DNA of 9,570 nt from Bacteroidales bacterium (lineage in GTDB: Bacteria > Bacteroidota > Bacteroidia > Bacteroidales > UBA932): NCBI GenBank assembly GCA_016303175.1, contig JAEDMF010000062.1:1-9570 (forward strand). The letters run 5' to 3'. Made by a program: the position numbers and the translations under genes. The notes beneath the pieces were generated by a model that made no database searches, had not been told where the DNA came from, and saw nothing but the letters and a program-made list of their open reading frames with translations. This document shows, piece by piece, positions 1 through 7,360 of this stretch. Within the stretch, counting starts at the first letter, position 1. Each line of letters begins with the position of its first letter.

Positions 1-51
1 CTCGGCCAGGGTGGCGCGGAGTTCCTGCATTCTTTTGACAACTTCTTCCAT
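1..51 (-). CDS. N-terminal fragment of a leftward gene, possibly NAD-dependent DNA ligase
   Basis: The reverse strand reads ATG at 51-49 followed by 16 more open codons to the window edge, giving MEEVVKRMQELRATLAE. Only the start of the gene is visible. The pattern of a short charged helix with an R-x-x-E-L-R-x-x-L core resembles the N-terminus of bacterial LigA, which seals nicks in DNA using NAD. That ligase would next show an H-N-Y-x-Y-Y motif, which lies outside the window, so the identity is a guess. The gene is divergent from the phosphofructokinase gene and shares its upstream spacer, which has a -7-like element facing this gene. An unrelated protein with a coiled N-terminus is equally possible. 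Confidence 0.4.
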   Translation of the reverse strand, partial: MEEVVKRMQELRATLAE

Positions 52-127
52 CGCTCTTTTTTGCGGCAATATCATACTCAAGTCCCGCAAGCATACTGTT
101 TTGAAATTTTGAATGTCGGGCAGAGAG

Positions 128-159
128 TATTATCATAATAATAAGCAAAAATAAGCAAA
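128..159. repeat. Palindrome plus 10-bp-period direct repeat in the divergent spacer
   Basis: TATTAT-C-ATAATA at 128-140 is a perfect 6+1+6 palindrome. It is followed at once by ATAAGCAAA at 141-149 and again at 151-159, a direct repeat with a period of 10 bp, about one helical turn. The repeats cover the leftward -7 candidate and stop 7 bp before the rightward one at 167. This is a reasonable place for a regulator to control both divergent genes. However, the region is very AT-rich and the units are short, so a chance origin is possible. Confidence 0.4.
146..153 (-). promoter_or_regulatory. Possible Bacteroidota -7 element for the leftward gene
   Basis: The reverse strand reads TATTTTTG, which fits the Bacteroidota -7 consensus TAnnTTTG. 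It lies about 95 bp upstream of the ATG at 51. I see no TTTG or TTG at the expected -33 distance, so support is the single motif in an AT-rich spacer, where chance matches are easy. Confidence 0.3.
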
Positions 160-166
160 TTTTTAC

Positions 167-174
167 TATTTTTG
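167..174 (+). promoter_or_regulatory. Likely -7 element of the phosphofructokinase promoter
   Basis: TATTTTTG matches the Bacteroidota primary sigma factor -7 consensus TAnnTTTG. It lies 56 bp upstream of the ATG at 231, leaving a leader of about 45-50 nt that is AT-rich just before the start (TTTTTAAAAT), as is common in this phylum. A clear TTG at -33 is missing. If the downstream genes form an operon, this would be its main promoter. Confidence 0.5.
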
Positions 175-230
175 CACGCCGAAAAATTTGAAATGAATAA
201 ATGAATTCAAGAACTTTTAATTTTTAAAAT

Positions 231-1466
231 ATGAAAGACGCAATCATCATTCTTTGCGGCGGCGGTCCTGCCCCCGGTATGAACTCAGTTTCAATGAGTG
301 TAGCCAAGACCTTCCTTTCCAAAGGCTACAGGGTAATCGGCCTTCACGGCGGTTATTCAGGTCTTTTCTCCAAGGATGCCCGTATCGAGGACATAGACTT
401 CTTCAAGGCTGACCGTTACTGGAACAGGGGTGGTTCATATCTTGAAATGAGCCGTTTCAAACCCACCGACAAGGATTTCGAGGAAAACTTCAATTTAGAC
501 CTTTTCAAGGACAATAACATCAAGCTCCTCGTGACCATAGGCGGCGACGACACTGCATCCACAGCCAACAGGATTTCCAAGTTCCTTGCTGCAAAGAACT
601 ATCCCATAGCCAACATCCATTGTCCCAAGACCATAGACAATGACCTGCCTCTGCCCAACAACACCCCTACCTTCGGCTACAACTCAGCCAAGAACGAGGG
701 TGCCCACATCGCACGCACCGTCTACGAGGATGCCCGCACTTCCGGCAACTGGCTCATCATTTCCGCAATGGGCCGCACCTGCGGTTCCCTTGCCCTCGGA
801 ATAGGCGAGGCAACCCACTGCCCCATGACCATCATCCCCGAGATGTTCAACAACACCTCCCTTACCCTTGAAACCATTATAAAGCTCTCTGTATCAGCCA
901 TTATCAAGCGTAAGATTATGGGAGTGAACTACGGCACCATCGTTGCTGCGGAGGGTCTGTTCCACGATGCAGGTGTGGCCAAGGAAGCTGCCGATGCCGG
1001 CATACACTTCACCTACGATGAACACGGCCATCCCGAACTCGGCAAAATCTCCAAGGCCGTTCTCTTCAACGACCTGCTCGAGGCTGAACTCAAGAAGCTC
1101 GGAATCAAGGTAAAGAGCCGTCCCGTTGAAATCGGTTACGATGTTCGTTGCCAGGACCCCGTGGCTTATGATCTTACTTATTGCACAGAGTTGGCAATGG
1201 GTGCATATCAGCTCTTTTCGGAGGGCAAGACCGGCTGTATGGTGTATGTTGACGCCTTCGGCAATGTGTCACCTCTTTATCTTGCTGACCTTCAGGACCC
1301 CAAAACAGGAAAGATTCCTCCCCGCGTAGTTGACATCAACTCCGGCACAGCCCAGAATTACTACAAGTACATCGCCAACTACATTACTCCTGACGATTAC
1401 GAGGCCGCAGCCAAGTATGTTGCCAATCCCGAGGATTATGACTTCAAGAAAATCCTGAACTGGTAG
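231..1466 (+). CDS. pfp: Phosphofructokinase, PPi-dependent type
   Basis: This cytoplasmic glycolytic enzyme phosphorylates fructose 6-phosphate at C1. The 411-residue product has the family signatures in order: GGGPAPGMN at 10-18 (phosphate-donor loop), GGSYLEMSRF near 67-76, GGDDT at 104-108, PKTIDND at 132-138 with the catalytic aspartates, MGR at 180-182 and IIPE at 201-204. In the family, an Asp in place of the second Gly of GGDGS, together with Lys in PKTIDND in place of PGTIDND, marks pyrophosphate-dependent enzymes, in which phosphoryl transfer is reversible. Both changes are present here. The length exceeds the roughly 320 residues of the short ATP-dependent enzymes and fits the longer PPi-type clades. 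The ATG follows an AT-rich leader without a clear Shine-Dalgarno sequence. Codons look strongly biased (mostly AAG for Lys and TTC for Phe), suggesting high expression. The family call is firm; donor specificity is inferred from residues. Confidence 0.93.
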   Translation: MKDAIIILCGGGPAPGMNSVSMSVAKTFLSKGYRVIGLHGGYSGLFSKDARIEDIDFFKADRYWNRGGSYLEMSRFKPTDKDFEENFNLDLFKDNNIKLLVTIGGDDTASTANRISKFLAAKNYPIANIHCPKTIDNDLPLPNNTPTFGYNSAKNEGAHIARTVYEDARTSGNWLIISAMGRTCGSLALGIGEATHCPMTIIPEMFNNTSLTLETIIKLSVSAIIKRKIMGVNYGTIVAAEGLFHDAGVAKEAADAGIHFTYDEHGHPELGKISKAVLFNDLLEAELKKLGIKVKSRPVEIGYDVRCQDPVAYDLTYCTELAMGAYQLFSEGKTGCMVYVDAFGNVSPLYLADLQDPKTGKIPPRVVDINSGTAQNYYKYIANYITPDDYEAAAKYVANPEDYDFKKILNW

Positions 1467-1490
1467 TAACTTGAGGTAATAGTAATTTGA
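1464..1490 (+). repeat. Imperfect 11-bp direct repeat at the pfp/GH13 junction
   Basis: TAGTAACTTGA at 1464-1474 recurs as TAGTAATTTGA at 1480-1490 with one mismatch and a period of 16 bp. The first copy begins with the pfp stop codon. The second contains the TTG that starts the GH13 gene. It may be a small tandem duplication or chance in a short AT-rich gap. No promoter or hairpin is evident in the gap. Confidence 0.4.
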
Positions 1491-3046
1491 AACAATTAAT
1501 ATATCAAGTTCTGCCCCGCTACTGGGGCAGTTACAAAGGCGCAAATGTTCGCAGCGGAGTTCTCTCTGAGAATGGCTGCGGACATTTTGCGGACATTGAC
1601 GGGGCGAGTCTGGACTATATTAAGTCCCTGGGCTGCGATTACGTCTGGTACACAGGAGTCATCCGCCATTCCACAAAATGCAACACGGCAGGATGCGCTC
1701 CTTCCCATCCCTCCATAGTCAAGGGACAGGCCGGTTCGCCTTATTCCATATATGACTATTATGATGTGAACCCGTATTTGGCCCTTCGGCCGGAGCGGAG
1801 GATGGATGAATTCAGGGATCTTGTACGCCGGACCCACGAAAAGGGACTGAAACTTCTGCTTGATTTCGTGCCCAACCACGTCAGCCGGGACAATGTCAAT
1901 TTCGGCAGGGACGATGACAAGAGCGTGCATTTTTCCCCCTCAAACGATTTCTTCTACTATCCCGGCGAGGCGCTCGCCCTGCCCGGGACATTCACGCCGA
2001 CGGAGGCATTCCCGGAGCCTTATACTGAATTTCCAGCAAAGGCAACCGGCAACGACTGCTACAACAGCCATCCAGGCATCAACGACTGGTACGAGACAGT
2101 CAAACTCAACTATTGCAACTACCATACGCCCACGTGGGACAAGATGCTTGATATACTGCTTCATTGGGCAGGCATGGGGGTGGACGGATTCCGCTGCGAT
2201 ATGGTGGAGCTGGTCCCTGTAGAATTTTTCAAATGGTTGATAGCCAAAGTAAAAGAGAGTTATCCGGGGCTTATCTTCGTAGCGGAAGTTTATAAGAAAG
2301 ACCTCTATCGCAGCTATATAGATGCCGGGTTCGACATACTTTATGACAAATCCGGAATGTACGACAGCCTGCACGACATAATAAAGTACAATCTAAGTCC
2401 TGAGGCTGCGCTTCTGCCCTGGCAAAGTTGCAAGAGGTTGACTTCGGATTGGCAGTTCCTCGGCGATATGCAGCCGCGTATGCTCTGTTTTCTGGAAAAC
2501 CACGATGAACTGCGGATTGCCTCAAAGCAGTTTGCCGCCTCAGCCTCAAACACTTATGCCGCATTGGCCTATGCCCTTCTTTTCAACGACGCTCCTTTCA
2601 TGCTCTATTTCGGAGAGGAAGTAGGCGAGGATGGCAGTTATGAAGAAGGCTATTCAGGCAAGGATGGACGCAGTTCGATTTTTGACTGGTGGCGCATAGA
2701 GTCGGTTCAGAGACTGTGGACCTATATCCATACGGGCAAAGGTCTGACAAGACAGGAGAGAAGCGTACTGAAGGAATACAGGGCCTTGCTCAAGCTGGCC
2801 GGCAAATCCGTATTCAGGTCTGGTCGCAATTATGATCTGCGCTGGTGCAATTGCAGCGGCACAGGCTTTGATCCGGACAGACATTCGGCCTTTTTGAGGT
2901 ACGATTCCAAGGATATATACCTTATTTTCTGCAATTTTTCTGACAAAGAGGCCTATTGTACACTGGAGATTCCTATCTTTGAACTTGGTAAGTTGGACGT
3001 CCAGGCTCCTGCCTTCGGTTACAAGGCTATGCGATTGAAATTTTGA
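1487..3046 (+). CDS. GH13 alpha-amylase-family glycoside hydrolase, cytoplasmic
   Basis: This enzyme likely hydrolyses or transfers alpha-1,4-linked glucans such as maltodextrin or glycogen fragments. The 519-residue protein has no signal peptide, so it should act in the cytoplasm. The conserved GH13 regions are all present: DFVPNH at 126-131 (region I), GFRCDMVE at 234-241 with nucleophile Asp238 (II), FVAEVY at 264-269 with acid/base Glu267 (III), and FLENHDE at 335-341 with transition-state stabiliser Asp340 (IV). The last hundred or so residues look like the usual C-terminal beta domain, with the stretch YLIFCNFSD at 478-486. The start is TTG: an in-frame TGA lies at 1472-1474, and the next Met codon is at residue 106, after the conserved IYQVLPRYWG strand. 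It begins 20 bp after pfp, so co-transcription is likely and would couple glucan breakdown to glycolysis. Exact substrate and subfamily cannot be read from sequence alone. Confidence 0.92.
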   Translation: MKQLIYQVLPRYWGSYKGANVRSGVLSENGCGHFADIDGASLDYIKSLGCDYVWYTGVIRHSTKCNTAGCAPSHPSIVKGQAGSPYSIYDYYDVNPYLALRPERRMDEFRDLVRRTHEKGLKLLLDFVPNHVSRDNVNFGRDDDKSVHFSPSNDFFYYPGEALALPGTFTPTEAFPEPYTEFPAKATGNDCYNSHPGINDWYETVKLNYCNYHTPTWDKMLDILLHWAGMGVDGFRCDMVELVPVEFFKWLIAKVKESYPGLIFVAEVYKKDLYRSYIDAGFDILYDKSGMYDSLHDIIKYNLSPEAALLPWQSCKRLTSDWQFLGDMQPRMLCFLENHDELRIASKQFAASASNTYAALAYALLFNDAPFMLYFGEEVGEDGSYEEGYSGKDGRSSIFDWWRIESVQRLWTYIHTGKGLTRQERSVLKEYRALLKLAGKSVFRSGRNYDLRWCNCSGTGFDPDRHSAFLRYDSKDIYLIFCNFSDKEAYCTLEIPIFELGKLDVQAPAFGYKAMRLKF

Positions 3047-3054
3047 TTATTAAT

Positions 3055-3756
3055 ATGCTGACCGCTGCTGAAATAAAACTTATTAAGTCCCTCAAGGACA
3101 AGAAGGCCCGTGAAGAAACGGGACTTTTTGTCGTGGAGGGGGAGAAGATGGTGGACGAGGCGCTACGTAGCGGTTGGCAAATCAAGCAGATATACCGCAG
3201 GTCTGAAATCGGTCCCAAGGCGATGGAGCGTATCAGTCATCTGAGCAGTCCGTCGGAAGCGCTTGCCCTCGTCTGCAGGAGGCGGGATGAAAAACATACG
3301 GCAGCACTACGTAAGGGCGGCTTGTACCTGGCCTTGGATGCCATAAGAGATCCCGGCAATATGGGCACCATCATAAGAATAGCGGACTGGTTCGGCTTGG
3401 ACGGCATCTTCGCCTCTGAGGATTCTGTTGACATCTTCAATCCCAAGGTGGTCCAGAGTACTATGGGAGCCATTTTCCGTGTTCCCTTCAGATACTGCCC
3501 CCTTGAGGAACTCCACTCCGGGGCCCTTCTTTTCGGCACCTTCCTTGAAGGGGAGAATATCTACAACGCTGAACTCAGTTCCGACCTTCCCCGCATCATA
3601 GTCATAGGCAATGAGGCCAACGGCATTTCAGCAGAAGTCTCCACCCTGTGCTCCCGCAGACTTACCATACCTTCCTTTGCCTCTGCTCAGGGCTCCGAGA
3701 GTCTTAATGCCGCCGTGGCTACAGCCATCACAGTGTCTGAATTCCGCCGCAGATGA
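3055..3756 (+). CDS. SpoU/TrmH-family RNA 2'-O-methyltransferase
   Basis: This enzyme transfers a methyl group from S-adenosylmethionine to a ribose 2'-OH in rRNA or tRNA. From ATG 3055 the product is 233 residues. An N-terminal SpoU substrate-binding domain shows FVVEGEKMVDEAL at 25-37. The C-terminal knotted SPOUT domain shows the three motifs: PGNMGTIIRIADWFG at 100-114, IVIGNEANGIS at 182-192, and the IPSF...ESLNAAVA segment at 205-222. I chose ATG 3055 over TTG 3043, which would overlap the GH13 stop and add only MIIN ahead of the conserved start. It lies 8 bp after the GH13 gene, and its stop overlaps the next gene by 4 bp (ATGA), which suggests translational coupling. The target nucleotide cannot be assigned; RlmB- and TrmH-like members share these motifs. 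Confidence 0.92.
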   Translation: MLTAAEIKLIKSLKDKKAREETGLFVVEGEKMVDEALRSGWQIKQIYRRSEIGPKAMERISHLSSPSEALALVCRRRDEKHTAALRKGGLYLALDAIRDPGNMGTIIRIADWFGLDGIFASEDSVDIFNPKVVQSTMGAIFRVPFRYCPLEELHSGALLFGTFLEGENIYNAELSSDLPRIIVIGNEANGISAEVSTLCSRRLTIPSFASAQGSESLNAAVATAITVSEFRRR

Positions 3757-5957
3757 AGCGAAGACATTCATACAGCGCCATAATATGCAGGCTACTGCTG
3801 CCCGCATTCCTGCTTCTTGCCTCCTGCAGCACCACAAAAACCCTAACGGAAGGCCAGCTCAGGCTAGCCGGCACCAAAATCACTGTCACAAACGACAAAA
3901 AATTCAACACTGTTCAGCTGAACCCCTATCTGAGGCAACAGTCAGGGGCATGGTCTCCCTTCATCTACGTGTACAATTGGGAAAACGGCAAAGGCAAGGG
4001 CTGGGACAAATTCGTCCATAAACTCGGCACAGCTCCGGTAATATATGACAGCACCCTTGTAGGTTCCTCCATAGAAAACCTGAAGGAGCATCTGCAATAC
4101 CTTGGCTATTACGATTCACAAGTCGATACCAGCACGATAAGAGGCAAGAATCCCAAGAACGTCAAGGTAAATTATTATGTCCGTCTGGGGAAACGTTATC
4201 CCATAAGGGACATACGCTACGAAATACCGAGGGACGGTTCTTTCCGCAACGAGTTTTTTGCCGACACTAGCGCATCTCTGCTCAGGAAGGGCTGTCTGCT
4301 CAGCGAAAAACTCCTGGACGAAGAAACCGAGCGCAGCGCGCACCACCTTCGAGATTTGGGTTACTTCGATTTTACTAAAAATCATTTCTATTTCGAGGCT
4401 GATACTGTCTCCCATCCCGATTCGGCAAGACTCAAGATACTCATAAAGCACAACACCCGCAACGAAAAGGAAAAGGAGGCTTTCGTCTTCTCCAAATACC
4501 AAATTGGCAAGGTCAGCGCATCCTATCCCTCAAAACTCAGGATACGTCAGGGCTTCCTGTCCGGACTCAACAACATTGAATCCGGCTCCACATACAACGA
4601 AACTGCCGTAAATACCCTGTACCAGAGATACAGCGCCGTCGGTCTGTTCACTTCCGTAAACATACAGATGAACCCCGATCCTCAAACCCATAAGGTAGAT
4701 TGCGATATCTCTTTGCGCAACAGCAAGATACACGGATTCAAACTCGGACTTGAGGCCTCGGTGAACTCTTCAGGGCTCTTCGGCGTGACTCCGGAGTTTA
4801 CCTATTATAACAAGAACATCTTCAGGGGAGGAGAGAGACTGACCATATCTTTCAACAGCAACCACCAGATAAAATTTGGCAATGCGAACATCAGTTCCAA
4901 TGAATTCGCCGTATCTGCAGGCTTGCTCTTCCCGAAATTCCTGCCCTTCCCGGCCAAGATGATAAAGGGTCCCAATATGCCCAACACCGAAGTCAACTTC
5001 TCCTTCAACTACCAGGAAAGGCCCGAATATATCAGAACCAGATTCAAAGCCTCCTTCGGATGGAGCGGTAATCTCCGCAGGCATTTCTCCTATAATCTCA
5101 CCCCCATAAGCGTACAATACGTGAGAATGCCCAGAATCGAAAGCAGTTTCGAGAATTCGCTGAGCAATAATCCCTTTATGAGAAACTCCTTCCAAGATCA
5201 GCTGGATGCCGGACTGCACTCTGTGCTTTACTATTCTTCATCGACGGAAGTTGTACCGAGTACAAGCTATTGGTACGGCAGGTTCCAGTTCAACAGCTCA
5301 GGCAACCTTCTGCGGGCTTTCAACTCCGTAATGCGTCACGACGCCGTAAGTGGCCAGGGCTTGATTTTCAAAGTGCCTTATGCCCAATATGTCAGGGCTG
5401 AACTAACTCTGGGCAAGACTTTCATCTGGGGTCGCAAAATGGGGCAGTCCTTTGCGATGAGGGCAATGGTGGGCATTGGTCATGCTTACGGAAACTCCAT
5501 AGCGCTCCCTTTTGAACAGCAGTTCTATGCCGGAGGCGCAAACTCCATGAGGGGTTGGAACGCCAGGACCTTGGGCCCCGGAGCAGAGGCGATGGAGACA
5601 AAATGGGTAATCCCTAATCAGACAGGCAATTTCAAGTTCGAAGCCAATGTCGAATATCGTTTCCGCCTCTTCTGGAAAGTAGCAGGCGCTCTTTTTGTGG
5701 ATGTGGGAAATATCTGGAACATCGGGGAAAGCTTTGATCCGGCCTATTCTCTGACAGCCAAGTCTTTCCTGCCCACCATAGCTGCGGATTGGGGTGCCGG
5801 TCTGCGCCTTGATCTCAGTCTCATTGTACTTCGCGTGGATTTAGGTCTGCGGCTTCGTGATCCTGCCAGAGCAGCAAACGACCGTTGGGTAGGCCCGAAC
5901 GAATGGTTCCGCAACGACAATTATTGTTTCCACTTCGGCGTCGGCCTTCCTTTCTAA
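3753..5957 (+). CDS. tamL: Lipidated BamA/TamA-family outer-membrane protein (TamL-like)
   Basis: This is an Omp85-superfamily protein expected in the outer membrane, where relatives insert or translocate proteins or help envelope assembly. The 734-residue product begins with a lipoprotein signal peptide: basic MKRRH, a hydrophobic stretch, then the lipobox LASC with Cys25. Residues of about 30-320 look like POTRA-type repeats, for example IENLKEHLQYLGYYDSQV at 107-124 and LYQRYSAVGLFTSVNI at 289-304. From about 330 the sequence alternates in short beta strands with Gly and aromatic residues, as in an Omp85 barrel. FYAGGANSMRGW at 591-602 corresponds to the conserved lid-loop (V/M)RG(F/W) motif, and the protein ends in Phe, typical of barrel proteins. 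Lipidation plus barrel is the Bacteroidota TamL form; BamA itself is not a lipoprotein. No tamB lies in the window. The start overlaps the methyltransferase stop. Client proteins are unknown. Confidence 0.88.
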   Translation: MKRRHSYSAIICRLLLPAFLLLASCSTTKTLTEGQLRLAGTKITVTNDKKFNTVQLNPYLRQQSGAWSPFIYVYNWENGKGKGWDKFVHKLGTAPVIYDSTLVGSSIENLKEHLQYLGYYDSQVDTSTIRGKNPKNVKVNYYVRLGKRYPIRDIRYEIPRDGSFRNEFFADTSASLLRKGCLLSEKLLDEETERSAHHLRDLGYFDFTKNHFYFEADTVSHPDSARLKILIKHNTRNEKEKEAFVFSKYQIGKVSASYPSKLRIRQGFLSGLNNIESGSTYNETAVNTLYQRYSAVGLFTSVNIQMNPDPQTHKVDCDISLRNSKIHGFKLGLEASVNSSGLFGVTPEFTYYNKNIFRGGERLTISFNSNHQIKFGNANISSNEFAVSAGLLFPKFLPFPAKMIKGPNMPNTEVNFSFNYQERPEYIRTRFKASFGWSGNLRRHFSYNLTPISVQYVRMPRIESSFENSLSNNPFMRNSFQDQLDAGLHSVLYYSSSTEVVPSTSYWYGRFQFNSSGNLLRAFNSVMRHDAVSGQGLIFKVPYAQYVRAELTLGKTFIWGRKMGQSFAMRAMVGIGHAYGNSIALPFEQQFYAGGANSMRGWNARTLGPGAEAMETKWVIPNQTGNFKFEANVEYRFRLFWKVAGALFVDVGNIWNIGESFDPAYSLTAKSFLPTIAADWGAGLRLDLSLIVLRVDLGLRLRDPARAANDRWVGPNEWFRNDNYCFHFGVGLPF

Positions 5958-5973
5958 GGCTTTCACAGCAATT

Positions 5974-6013
5974 TGAGCCGCACCTTGAAATCTTAGCGGC
6001 TTATTTCTTTTCT
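5974..6013 (+). terminator. Rho-independent terminator closing the rightward operon
   Basis: The arms TGAGCCGC (5974-5981) and GCGGCTTA (5996-6003) form an 8-bp stem including one G-U pair, with a 14-nt loop. The T-rich run TTTCTTTTCT follows at 6004-6013. It begins 16 bp after the tamL-like stop. The leftward side lacks a T tract after the stem, so it seems to serve mainly the rightward genes. It also separates them from the convergent rarA gene. Confidence 0.7.
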
Positions 6014-6018
6014 GAAGA

Positions 6019-7329
6019 TTACTTATCGTAATATTTGGGCCATAAGGCGCTCAGACGGGCGGCAAGCGCGTCCTCAGACTTGTTGGGCTGCGGCTCGTAA
6101 ATAACGGTGTTCTTCAGTCCTTCGGGCATAAACTCCAAATCTGCAAAGTGGCCCGGATAATCGTGGGCATATTTGTAGCCGTCTGCATAGCCCAGTTCCT
6201 CCATAAGTTTGGTCGGGGCATTGCGCAGGTACAGGGGCACCTTTTCGGCGTGTGTGCGTGAGGCGAGTTCCATAGCCTTGTTGATAGCCATATACGCCGA
6301 ATTGCTCTTTGCAGAACTTGCCAGATATATAGCACATTCCGCCAGGGGAATTCTTGCCTCGGGCATACCTATCTGATGACAAATCTGGAAGGTAGCATTC
6401 GCAAGCAGCAGGGCATTGGGATTTGCCAGACCTATGTCCTCCGCGGCTAGTATGCACATTCTCCGTGCAATGAACAGAGGGTCTTCGCCCCCTTCGAGCA
6501 TGCGGGCCATATAATACACCGCAGCATTCGGGTCAGACCCGCGCACAGATTTTATGAAGGCGGAGATTATATCATAATGCATTTCACCGTCCTTATCGTA
6601 AGAAGCCGGCGTAGAACTGAGGCAGGCTGTTACGGTCTCGTCGGATATTACAATGTGCTCCCTGTCAGGCGCTGAACCGACCACCATTTCTATGATACCC
6701 AACAACTTGCGGGCATCTCCGGAGCTGAAACGAAACAGGGCCCCGGTGGATTCGAGGCTGATGTTCATTTTTGAGAGCACTTTGTCCGTATGTAGAGCTC
6801 TCTCCGTAAGAAGTTGAAGGTCAGCGACTTCCAGAGATTTAAGCACAAATACCTGGCATCGGCTCAGCAGGGGAGTGATGACCTCGAAGGAAGGGTTCTC
6901 CGTAGTGGCGCCTATGAGAACAATGGTGCCATCTTCCACGGCTCCAAGCAAGGCGTCCTGCTGGGACTTGCTGAAGCGGTGAATTTCGTCAATGAACAAC
7001 ACTGGAGACTTGCCTCCGCTGAACAATCTTCCGCCCCGGGCTTTTTCTATGATTTCGCGGACTTCCTTGACTCCGGACGACACTGCGGAAAGTGTGAAGA
7101 ACTCTCTGCCGAGGGATTTTGCCACAATGCAGGAGAGGGTAGTCTTACCCACACCGGGAGGCCCCCATAGAATGAAACTGGATAGGTTGCCGCTGCTGAG
7201 CATACGGTTCAACACAGAACCGGGGCCAACAAGATGTTGTTGGCCCACGTATTCCTCCAGACTTTCCGGTCTCATCCTCTGGGCGAGGGGAGGCAGGCTC
7301 TGGCTCTGTGAAAATATATCCTCAGGCAT
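6019..7329 (-). CDS. rarA: Replication-associated recombination ATPase RarA (MgsA)
   Basis: This cytoplasmic AAA+ ATPase of the clamp-loader-like RarA/MgsA/WRNIP1 family acts at stalled or damaged replication forks, where relatives interact with single-strand-binding protein. The 436-residue product is full length for the family. It shows QRMRPESLEEYVGQQHLVG near 17-35, Walker A GPPGVGKTT at 56-64, Walker B LFIDEIHRF at 111-119, sensor-1 region GATTENPSFE at 140-149 and the arginine-finger SRC at 156-158. The C-terminal tetramerisation region contains DIGLANPNA, the PEARIPLAECAIYLA stretch and, near the end, the PTKLMEELGYADGYKYAHD stretch, all characteristic. ATG at 7329 gives the usual short tail before the AAA+ module. 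It lies 31 bp downstream of the DUF5723-like gene with no evident promoter between, so it is probably co-transcribed. It converges on the tamL-like gene. Confidence 0.96.
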   Translation of the reverse strand: MPEDIFSQSQSLPPLAQRMRPESLEEYVGQQHLVGPGSVLNRMLSSGNLSSFILWGPPGVGKTTLSCIVAKSLGREFFTLSAVSSGVKEVREIIEKARGGRLFSGGKSPVLFIDEIHRFSKSQQDALLGAVEDGTIVLIGATTENPSFEVITPLLSRCQVFVLKSLEVADLQLLTERALHTDKVLSKMNISLESTGALFRFSSGDARKLLGIIEMVVGSAPDREHIVISDETVTACLSSTPASYDKDGEMHYDIISAFIKSVRGSDPNAAVYYMARMLEGGEDPLFIARRMCILAAEDIGLANPNALLLANATFQICHQIGMPEARIPLAECAIYLASSAKSNSAYMAINKAMELASRTHAEKVPLYLRNAPTKLMEELGYADGYKYAHDYPGHFADLEFMPEGLKNTVIYEPQPNKSEDALAARLSALWPKYYDK

Positions 7330-7360
7330 CGCTCAAATTTTGCAGGACTTGAAGCCTTAT

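Noticed and set aside
193..204. Tiny leader frame ATG-AAT-AAA-TGA before pfp
   Set aside because: Three codons in an AT-rich leader, with no attenuator hairpin around it. It is likely chance.
1496..2374. Two 144-codon reverse-strand frames (1496-1930 and 1940-2374) opposite the GH13 gene
   Set aside because: The sense strand carries all GH13 catalytic motifs. The reverse translations have no family pattern and no supporting start context.
3043..3057. TTG 3043 as the methyltransferase start
   Set aside because: It would overlap the GH13 stop and adds only four residues. ATG 3055 lies directly ahead of the conserved N-terminal helix.
3611..4021. 136-codon rightward frame spanning the methyltransferase/tamL junction
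   Set aside because: It overlaps two well-supported genes in another frame. Its Pro-, Ala- and Gln-rich translation looks like an out-of-frame reading.
4770..5219. 149-codon open frame opposite the tamL-like gene
   Set aside because: It lies wholly inside a gene with strong family motifs, has no recognisable domain, and is explained by codon bias of the sense gene.
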